7,891 nucleotides of DNA from CAYRCU01 sp964422865 (lineage in GTDB: Bacteria; Patescibacteriota; Microgenomatia; UBA8517). The notes under the pieces were generated by a model. It was not told the DNA's origin, ran no database searches, and saw only the letters and a list, made by a program, of their open reading frames with translations. The first letter of the stretch is position 1. Each line of letters begins with the position of its first letter. The position numbers were made by a program, and so were the translations under genes. The stretch spans positions 1 through 7,891 of the forward strand of contig CAYRCU010000022.1 in NCBI GenBank assembly GCA_964422865.1, written 5' to 3'. Shown here piece after piece: positions 1 to 4,901 of this stretch.

Positions 1-1628
1 TTTATGATTGTTTGAAGCTCTGTGGATTTTAACAGAAAACTGACGACAAGATATGTAATCCCCCCTACTGCGGCTGTTACCACTGTGAGAGTTATTAGAT
101 TAGCCGTGTAGCGGGTATCAAGGACAAAACTTTCGAAATTAAGATTTTTTGTTGTTTCAAGGTTTGTCAGAAAGGAAAGTTTTTTAACCCACACTGACCG
201 GTCAAAGAATTTGAGGATGAAAAACATAATAGATCCTGAAGCCGCGGAGGCTGTAATTGTCTTTAGGATTGGTTTGATTGTAAAAAATATTCCTCCATTT
301 AATTTTTTACTTAGGAGATAGAAAAGCACTATTGCCTGAACGGAAACACCAATTGAATACGACAGAGACAGTCCCCAAGTGGGGACACCCAAAACACGAA
401 TCAAGATCACACTTGATGTTATTCCTATGATGGTTCCCATAAGGGAGATTATAACCGGAGTTTTTGTGTCATGGAGCGCGTAGTAGGCTTTTGATAAAAG
501 TATGACCGTCGCCTGAAAAGGAACCCCGAGAGCAAACGCTGAAATAACGAGACCCGTTTGGACCGTAGCTTCCCAGTCAAACAGGTTTGTTCCAAAGAGA
601 ATCCTGACTATCGGAATTCGAAGTACGGTTAGGAATACCGCTACGGGAACAATTAAAAAAATGACCAAATAAAGAGTGGAGAGGAGAGTGTGTTTGAATT
701 TTTGCGGATTGTCTGATTGTTCCGTGAGGGTGGGAAGAGCGGCCTTGGCGAGGGAAACTCCGAAAAGACCGACAGGAAAAGCCTGAAGAGAATTTGCAAG
801 AGTAAAGTAAGTATAGGAAGCCGAGGCAATAATAGATGAAAGGAAAAGCTCAATTGTGCGGGCTACCTGCAAGAATGCAAGCTCCATCATGCGCGGAGCG
901 GCAAGGCGGCCAATTTTTTTGACGTGCAAGTTGGGAGCCAACCTGAAGGAAAAACGGAACCCAAGGCGATACGCGAGAGGAAGCTGTATCAAAAGATGGG
1001 CAAAAGAGCCTATAATTACACCCACTGCGGGGGCCATTAATCCAAGCTTTGGTGCAAGAAGGATTGTTCCTAAAATTATTCCGATGTTGTAAAAAAGCGG
1101 AGCGAGAGCTGTGATGATAAAGCGACGGAGTGATTCCAAAACTCCTGTCAGTGCATAGCTAACTACAAAAAAACCTTGGGCCGCAAAAAGAATTCTTGCT
1201 ATATAGGCAATCTGGAGAGTTTGATTATGGTCAAACCCCGGAGCTATTATCGAATATAGTTGGTTAGCCAGAAGGCCGAAGGAAATTGAAAGAATTGCAA
1301 ATCCCACAAGACCGAGGTTTACTATAATGCTTGTAGTCTCCCAGGCCAGTTTTTTGTCTTTTTTATGGAGGCGTGTAAAAATCGGGATGAAAGCTGAGGA
1401 GAGAGCGCCAAGCGTAAGAACTTCAAAAATTAAATCGGGCAGGCGGAACGCTGCAAAAAAAAGGGAAAGAGTGTCCGGGGGAAAGAAACTTAAGAACACT
1501 CTTTGACGCACGAATCCTAAAAGACGTGAGGCTATTACCATAACCATAATTACCGAAGCCGCGGAAAGAATTGATGTTTGTTGAGAGAAAAGAATATTTT
1601 TGCTTTTGTTTATGAAATTTTTGACCAT
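1..1628 (-). CDS. murJ: MurJ/MviN lipid II flippase, C-terminus cut by window edge
   Basis: Integral membrane protein of the MOP superfamily that moves the peptidoglycan precursor lipid II from the inner to the outer face of the cytoplasmic membrane. The reverse strand reads open from ATG at 1628 to the left edge, giving 542 residues without a stop. The N-terminal family signature is clear: SRLLGFVRQ (about residues 34-42), then FFAAFRLPD (57-65) and LGALSSAFIPIF (73-84). A central LANSLQAFPVGLFGVSLAKAALP-type segment (about 277-299) corresponds to the conserved mid-protein motif. The rest is a succession of hydrophobic helices. E. coli MurJ is about 511 residues, so little is probably missing. 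A short AAGG lies 4 nt before the start on the reverse strand. It is divergent from rpsT. Compared from memory with E. coli MurJ, Arg18 and Arg24 are kept (R35, R41), but Asp39, Arg52 and Arg270 appear replaced. Family assignment is firm; the exact lipid substrate is inferred. Confidence 0.95.
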   Translation of the reverse strand, partial: MVKNFINKSKNILFSQQTSILSAASVIMVMVIASRLLGFVRQRVFLSFFPPDTLSLFFAAFRLPDLIFEVLTLGALSSAFIPIFTRLHKKDKKLAWETTSIIVNLGLVGFAILSISFGLLANQLYSIIAPGFDHNQTLQIAYIARILFAAQGFFVVSYALTGVLESLRRFIITALAPLFYNIGIILGTILLAPKLGLMAPAVGVIIGSFAHLLIQLPLAYRLGFRFSFRLAPNLHVKKIGRLAAPRMMELAFLQVARTIELFLSSIIASASYTYFTLANSLQAFPVGLFGVSLAKAALPTLTEQSDNPQKFKHTLLSTLYLVIFLIVPVAVFLTVLRIPIVRILFGTNLFDWEATVQTGLVISAFALGVPFQATVILLSKAYYALHDTKTPVIISLMGTIIGITSSVILIRVLGVPTWGLSLSYSIGVSVQAIVLFYLLSKKLNGGIFFTIKPILKTITASAASGSIMFFILKFFDRSVWVKKLSFLTNLETTKNLNFESFVLDTRYTANLITLTVVTAAVGGITYLVVSFLLKSTELQTII

Positions 1629-1639
1629 ATAACCTTAGA

Positions 1640-1668
1640 TTGAACTTTTGACTAAATTAAATTATACT
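1640..1668 (+). promoter_or_regulatory. sigma70-like promoter for rpsT, predicting a leaderless mRNA
   Basis: TTGAAC (1640-1645), a 17-nt spacer, then TATACT (1663-1668), 5 of 6 to the -10 consensus. The usual start site about 7 nt downstream falls at about 1675, immediately before the rpsT ATG at 1676. No Shine-Dalgarno-like sequence lies in the CTTCCTCAC just before the ATG, which agrees with a leaderless transcript. It overlaps the murJ -10 box on the opposite strand. Confidence 0.6.
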
Positions 1669-1689
1669 TCCTCACATGCCGGTTACCAA
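1661..1689 (-). promoter_or_regulatory. sigma70-like promoter for murJ
   Basis: Read on the reverse strand: TTGGTA (1689-1684), a 17-nt spacer, then a perfect TATAAT (1666-1661). The predicted transcript start is near 1654, giving a leader of about 26 nt before the murJ ATG at 1628. The -35 box lies inside the first codons of rpsT, and the -10 box overlaps the rpsT -10 box on the other strand. This is a sequence match only; no experimental support is available. Confidence 0.6.
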
Positions 1690-1960
1690 GACAGCAAAAA
1701 GAGCTCTAAGAGTATCAAAAAGGAAACGAGCTATCAATGAAAAGAGGATGACTGCTTTTGAGGTTTCTGTGAGAATTGCAAAAAAAACAAAAACCATAAA
1801 AGCAATTAAAAAAGCCATAAGTATGGTTGATAGAGCTGCAAAAAGAAACATAATTCACAAAAATAAGGCGGCCAGAATTAAATCACAGCTATCTAAACTT
1901 ACAAAGCTTACTCCGGCTACCAAAAAGGCTTCTTCTTCTAAAAAAACTGCCAGCAAGTAA
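1676..1960 (+). CDS. rpsT: small ribosomal subunit protein S20
   Basis: Primary 16S rRNA-binding protein of the 30S subunit, 94 residues, very basic. The family signature is the stretch VDRAAKRNIIHKNKAARIKSQLSKL (about residues 51-75), whose core IHKNKAAR is near-invariant in S20. The N-terminal MPVTKTAKRALRVSKRKR resembles the usual MPNIKSAKKR-type start. The region between helices 2 and 3 is slightly shorter than in E. coli S20, and a Lys/Ser/Thr-rich tail (about 76-94) extends past the usual end. The start is well defined, although there is no ribosome binding site upstream; the promoter geometry suggests translation from a leaderless mRNA. It is divergent from murJ, and its stop is 41 nt before the pilN-like gene, so read-through into the pilus genes is possible. 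Confidence 0.95.
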   Translation: MPVTKTAKRALRVSKRKRAINEKRMTAFEVSVRIAKKTKTIKAIKKAISMVDRAAKRNIIHKNKAARIKSQLSKLTKLTPATKKASSSKKTASK

Positions 1961-1981
1961 TTTCTTTGAGCAGGTTTCATA

Positions 1982-1990
1982 TGTTATAGT
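1982..1990 (+). promoter_or_regulatory. possible extended -10 element before the pilN-like gene
   Basis: TGT followed by TATAGT (1985-1990) fits the extended -10 form TGnTATAAT in the short gap after rpsT. No -35 box stands at the right distance; TTGAGC at 1966-1971 is only 13 nt away. A start about 7 nt downstream would be near 1997, which would leave out most of the Shine-Dalgarno at 1991-1996. Either it is not a real promoter or it gives a near-leaderless transcript. Confidence 0.25.
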
Positions 1991-1996
1991 GAGGTG
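1991..1996 (+). promoter_or_regulatory. ribosome binding site of the pilN-like gene
   Basis: GAGGTG ends 5 nt before the ATG at 2002, with GGTGAT continuing directly to the start codon. It is the clearest Shine-Dalgarno in the window and fixes the start. Its presence suggests that translation starts on a transcript extending upstream, perhaps from rpsT, rather than on one starting at the local extended -10. Confidence 0.7.
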
Positions 1997-2001
1997 GTGA
2001 T

Positions 2002-2595
2002 ATGACTGCCCGAAAAGCCCAGAAAAAACATGTTAATTTGCTTCCGCAAAGTGAATTTGAAACCTCTATTGCCGGTCGTATATTGAAGTGGGTTCTCTCT
2101 ACGTTCCGTGTCCTTGTGATTGTTGTCGAGGGAGTTGTGATTGCAGGCTTTTTTGGGAGGTTTTATTTGGATATCAGAATTGCTGACTTGGATGATGAGA
2201 TCGAGCAGAAGCAAATAATAATTAAGTCTTATTCCACTTTTGAAAAAGAGTTTAGAGAAACCCAGAAGAGGCTTGAAGTGTTTTCATTTATGATTTCTGA
2301 TGAAAACAGGCCAACATCTACTATCTCAAAAGTTATTACCCGTCTGCCGGAGGATGTGTTTTTGACACAACTTGAAATTAGCGGCGGGGAAACCAAAATC
2401 AGAGCTTCAAGTTCGTCCGAACAATCTATTGCTCAATTCATTGCCAATTTAAAGGTGGAGCCGGATTTTTCGACAGTTCACTTGGTTCAGCTTCAAACAC
2501 AGGAGGGGCTGCCTTTTGTTAACTTTTCACTTGTAACCGAGGAAACTGCGGAAGCAGCAAACAAAGAGGAGAATCAACAAAATGACAGCAGCTAA
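2002..2595 (+). CDS. pilN: PilN-like type IV pilus inner-membrane assembly protein
   Basis: Bitopic membrane protein of 197 residues with PilN architecture. A basic cytoplasmic N-terminus contains VNLLPQ (residues 11-16), equivalent to the INLLP segment by which PilN docks into the actin-like protein PilM. A transmembrane helix follows (about 31-52), then a charged coiled coil (about 58-95), then an alpha/beta domain (about 105-180) with the LPEDVFLTQLEISGGE-type strand pattern of PilN/GspL-like ferredoxin-fold domains. The C-terminal tail is polar and Glu/Asn-rich. In known systems PilN pairs with PilO to link the cytoplasmic motor to the outer parts of the machine. The next gene is PilO-like and overlaps it by 14 nt, which strengthens the call. 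A good GAGGTG ribosome site fixes the start. No pilM, pilB or pilC gene is visible in the window. Confidence 0.85.
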   Translation: MTARKAQKKHVNLLPQSEFETSIAGRILKWVLSTFRVLVIVVEGVVIAGFFGRFYLDIRIADLDDEIEQKQIIIKSYSTFEKEFRETQKRLEVFSFMISDENRPTSTISKVITRLPEDVFLTQLEISGGETKIRASSSSEQSIAQFIANLKVEPDFSTVHLVQLQTQEGLPFVNFSLVTEETAEAANKEENQQNDSS

Positions 2596-3253
2596 CTGGA
2601 AAGAAAGAAATCGACCTTATAGAAGATATCTACAGAGATTGGGAGACCTTTATAATAGTCGACAAGACGTAAGGACGTTTGTTGAGATTCTTTTGACGCT
2701 TGGTACTATTTCTCTTTTTGGACTTTTTGCGATTAAACCTACCGTTATCACTATTTCACGTCTTTGGAGGGAGATTAAGGACAAAGAAAAGATTGTCGCC
2801 ACGATGGATGAGAAGATAGATAACTTGTCCTCTGCTCAAGCTTTGTATCAACAGGAAAAGGCAAATATTGACTTGTTGAAATTTGCTATTTCCGATGAGC
2901 CCAAGCCCGAGGTAATCCTGAGACAGATTGAAGGGCTTGCAAAGATAAATAATATAGCCGTGTATGCACAGGAGATTGAAGATGTTGTGCTGAGGGGTGA
3001 AAAGAGTAAAAGTGATGATGGAGCCAAGCAAGAGGAGATAGCAGCTCTACCTAATAATTCAACCGGTTATGATGTTATGGTGAGTGTTAGAGGGGAATAT
3101 GAATCAATGATGAATTTTTTGAGAGATTTGGAAAATATGAGAAAACCTCTTTATGTGGATGGTGTGAATTTTATTGTTCAGAGTGAAAGAGATGAGAAAT
3201 TTTTGCAGCTTGATGTGTTAGGAAGAGCGGTGTTTTATAATGACAAAAACTAA
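2582..3253 (+). CDS. pilO: PilO-like type IV pilus inner-membrane assembly protein
   Basis: Protein of 223 residues with PilO layout: a basic cytoplasmic N-terminus (about 1-32), one transmembrane helix (about 34-52), a coiled coil rich in Lys, Glu and Asp (about 60-97), then a ferredoxin-like domain (about 105-215). The domain includes EVILRQIEGLAKINNI and, after a charged Ser/Lys/Glu loop, VMVSVRGEYESMMNFLRDLE, a typical PilO pattern. PilO heterodimerises with PilN in the known pilus platform. The ATG lies inside the 3' end of pilN (14-nt overlap); GAGGAG at 2566-2571, with 10-nt spacing, could serve as ribosome site, and coupling to pilN termination is likely. Family assignment rests on architecture and on the pilN-pilO order, since PilO sequences diverge widely. 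Confidence 0.85.
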   Translation: MTAANWKERNRPYRRYLQRLGDLYNSRQDVRTFVEILLTLGTISLFGLFAIKPTVITISRLWREIKDKEKIVATMDEKIDNLSSAQALYQQEKANIDLLKFAISDEPKPEVILRQIEGLAKINNIAVYAQEIEDVVLRGEKSKSDDGAKQEEIAALPNNSTGYDVMVSVRGEYESMMNFLRDLENMRKPLYVDGVNFIVQSERDEKFLQLDVLGRAVFYNDKN

Positions 3254-3593
3254 AAGAAGGCTGCCGATTGCGGTAAAGGTTTTGGTGGTTACCTTTGTAA
3301 CGATTAGTTTCTGGATTAGTTTTGAAGTTTACAGGGCTCTTACTGTGGAACCCATTTCAGAGGTACCAAGCGAGATTCTTACCCCTTTGGATCCCAGGCT
3401 TGATGTTGATACACTGGATAAGCTAAAAAATAGGATATACCTTTCTGAAGAAGAAATAGGAAACCTGACGGTTATAGGAAATTTGACAGTTGAGGAAGAG
3501 AAAGAAGAAGTGGTGGATGAGTCTGCAGTGGAAGAACCGACGGAAGAGACAGAAGAAGAGAAGGGAGAAGAGAAAGAAAATGAAAGCGGCTAA
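3240..3593 (+). CDS. small acidic single-pass membrane protein of the pilus operon, unknown function
   Basis: Protein of 117 residues that I do not recognise as a named family. It has a basic N-terminus (MTKTKRRLP), one transmembrane helix (about residues 11-30), a short extracytoplasmic segment (about 36-75) with PLDPRLDVDTLDKLKNRIYL, and a strongly acidic tail (about 84-117) made mostly of Glu. It occupies the place where pilP follows pilO in proteobacterial operons, so a platform-partner role is plausible, but there is no lipobox and no visible PilP domain. It overlaps pilO by 14 nt and the next gene by 14 nt, implying coupled expression. No convincing ribosome site is close to its ATG. 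The Glu codons create a purine-rich strand that probably also helps start the next gene. Confidence 0.75.
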   Translation: MTKTKRRLPIAVKVLVVTFVTISFWISFEVYRALTVEPISEVPSEILTPLDPRLDVDTLDKLKNRIYLSEEEIGNLTVIGNLTVEEEKEEVVDESAVEEPTEETEEEKGEEKENESG

Positions 3594-4839
3594 AACCATA
3601 CCTACAATACTGGGGGTTTTGATTCTTGTTTCGGGGCTTGCCTTGGGAGTGTTTTTGGTTCAACAACAACAAATGTTTAGGCTTGGTGCATCCCCCGAGA
3701 AAGCTCCCAGAGATGTCCGAATCACAAATATTACAAACTCGTCGTTTACTGTGTCTTGGATAACGGATAAAAATTTAGCAGGATATGTTGAATGGGGAGA
3801 ACAGGCAGATCTTGGGGAAGTGGCTTGGCAGGAAAATGAAGGATCTACAAGGATTCATTATGTGAGGATTGTTGGTTTGTCACCCGGGAAAAAATACTAT
3901 TTTGAGATTAATTCCGGCGGAGAAATATTTAGAAATGATGGATCCGTTTGGGAAGTAATTACCTTGGCTACTGCACCGACAACGACAAATATAATTTCAG
4001 GAAAAGTGCTTGACGCAAACAACCTTCCTGCGAGTGATGTTCTGCTTTACGCGAAGATAGCGGATAAATATTTCTCTTCTTTGACTACGCGCAGTGGAGA
4101 ATTTGTGATTTCCGTAACTTCAGATTATGAGAAAGACCAGCTGGTTGAAATATTTGTGCAGGGAGGAAGTCTTGGTGTTGCATCCGTGAAGGCGTACTTG
4201 GGAAATTCCAATCCTCTTCCGGATATAACTTTCGGGTATGCTTACGACTTCACAGCGGAGGAAAGCGGACAGGACACGGAAAGCAAGATACCAACTTCGG
4301 ATATTAAATTACCAGAGGATGAGGAGAAAAGCTCGAGATTTGAAAAATTAAATGTTGATCTTGAGAGTGAAAATGTTGAAGTAACTCTTGACAGCCTTGA
4401 AGAGGGTGAGGAAATTCTTGAAGATAAGCCGGAATTTTTTGGAACGGGTCCTGTCGGGTCTAATATTACTATAGTAGTAGAATCTGATCCTTTGACTGAC
4501 GAGATTATTGTAGACCAGTTTGGTCAGTGGAGCTGGACTCCCCCCGAAGGGCTTGCTACCGGAGAGCACACGATAACCATAAGCTGGAGAGACGCTTTGG
4601 GTATTCTTCATTCTCTGACAAGAAGCTTTGAAGTGTTGGCGGCAGGAGATGAGAGTGCCAGTACGCCTTCGCCAACCGCTACACCTCTGCCAACCGTTAT
4701 ACCTTCGCCAACCGCACTGCCTGATGATGTTCCCGTGAGCGGAGTGGGCTTTGTTACTCTTATTTTTGCCGCGATTGGATTTCTGCTTTTGGTAATCGGA
4801 ATTTTGATTAGCAGGGAGGACAAGTTAATTCTTGACTGA
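3580..4839 (+). CDS. surface protein with FnIII-like, carboxypeptidase-regulatory-like and Ig-like domains, anchored at both ends
   Basis: Envelope protein of 419 residues. In order: an N-terminal transmembrane or signal helix (about 6-27); a fibronectin type III-like domain (about 42-131) containing VRITNITNSSFTVSWIT and GLSPGKKYYFEI; a beta-sandwich resembling carboxypeptidase regulatory domains (about 138-222) with SGKVLDANNLPASDVLLYA; an acidic linker (about 225-283); an Ig-like domain (about 284-352) with GQWSWTPPEGLATGEHTITI; a Pro/Ser/Thr linker made of tandem repeats (about 363-380); then VPVSG, a hydrophobic helix (about 389-411) and a charged tail SREDKLILD. The C-terminus resembles a sortase-type sorting signal without being a canonical LPXTG. 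The start at 3580 is preferred to an in-frame ATG at 3490, which would add a Lys/Arg-rich shadow of the preceding gene. It overlaps that gene by 14 nt, suggesting a pilus-linked display or adhesion role (inference). Confidence 0.85.
   Translation: MKAAKTIPTILGVLILVSGLALGVFLVQQQQMFRLGASPEKAPRDVRITNITNSSFTVSWITDKNLAGYVEWGEQADLGEVAWQENEGSTRIHYVRIVGLSPGKKYYFEINSGGEIFRNDGSVWEVITLATAPTTTNIISGKVLDANNLPASDVLLYAKIADKYFSSLTTRSGEFVISVTSDYEKDQLVEIFVQGGSLGVASVKAYLGNSNPLPDITFGYAYDFTAEESGQDTESKIPTSDIKLPEDEEKSSRFEKLNVDLESENVEVTLDSLEEGEEILEDKPEFFGTGPVGSNITIVVESDPLTDEIIVDQFGQWSWTPPEGLATGEHTITISWRDALGILHSLTRSFEVLAAGDESASTPSPTATPLPTVIPSPTALPDDVPVSGVGFVTLIFAAIGFLLLVIGILISREDKLILD
4666..4719 (+). repeat. three tandem 18-bp units encoding a Pro/Ser/Thr linker
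   Basis: Units start at 4666, 4684 and 4702: CCTTCGCCAACCGCTACA, CCTCTGCCAACCGTTATA and CCTTCGCCAACCGCACTG. They share the core GCCAACCG and encode PSPTAT, PLPTVI and PSPTAL. They form the stalk between the Ig-like domain and the C-terminal membrane anchor, and the unit size keeps frame, so copy number could vary between strains. Confidence 0.8.
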
Positions 4840-4860
4840 AGCTCTTCAAGTATCTACTAT
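4832..4860 (+). promoter_or_regulatory. possible sigma70-like promoter for the cysteine-rich surface gene pair
   Basis: TTGACT (4832-4837), a 17-nt spacer, then TACTAT (4855-4860). The -35 box overlaps the stop codon of the preceding gene. The predicted start near 4867 leaves a leader of about 35 nt before the ATG at 4902. No Shine-Dalgarno lies at a normal distance; AAGGTG at 4878-4883 is about 18 nt from the ATG. A second candidate, TGATACAAA (4889-4897), would give a leaderless transcript. Moderate match only. Confidence 0.4.
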
Positions 4861-4901
4861 GAACTTAGCCTTGGATTAAGGTGTGGTTTGATACAAAATA
4901 A

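Noticed and set aside
856..1092. Forward open frame opposite murJ
   Set aside because: It is a shadow of conserved MurJ coding on the reverse strand, with no ribosome site or recognisable motif.
3490..3579. Upstream in-frame ATG extending the 419-residue surface protein by 30 residues
   Set aside because: The extension is Lys/Arg/Trp-rich and is the shifted frame of the Glu-rich tail of the preceding gene. It would place a charged stretch before the signal helix, whereas the ATG at 3580 gives a normal signal-anchor and the recurrent 14-nt overlap.
4831..4881. Short hairpins (CTTGA/TCAAG and CCTT/AAGG) as a terminator after the surface protein gene
   Set aside because: Stems are 4-5 bp with no T-run; the region is better explained as promoter-like sequence for the next gene.
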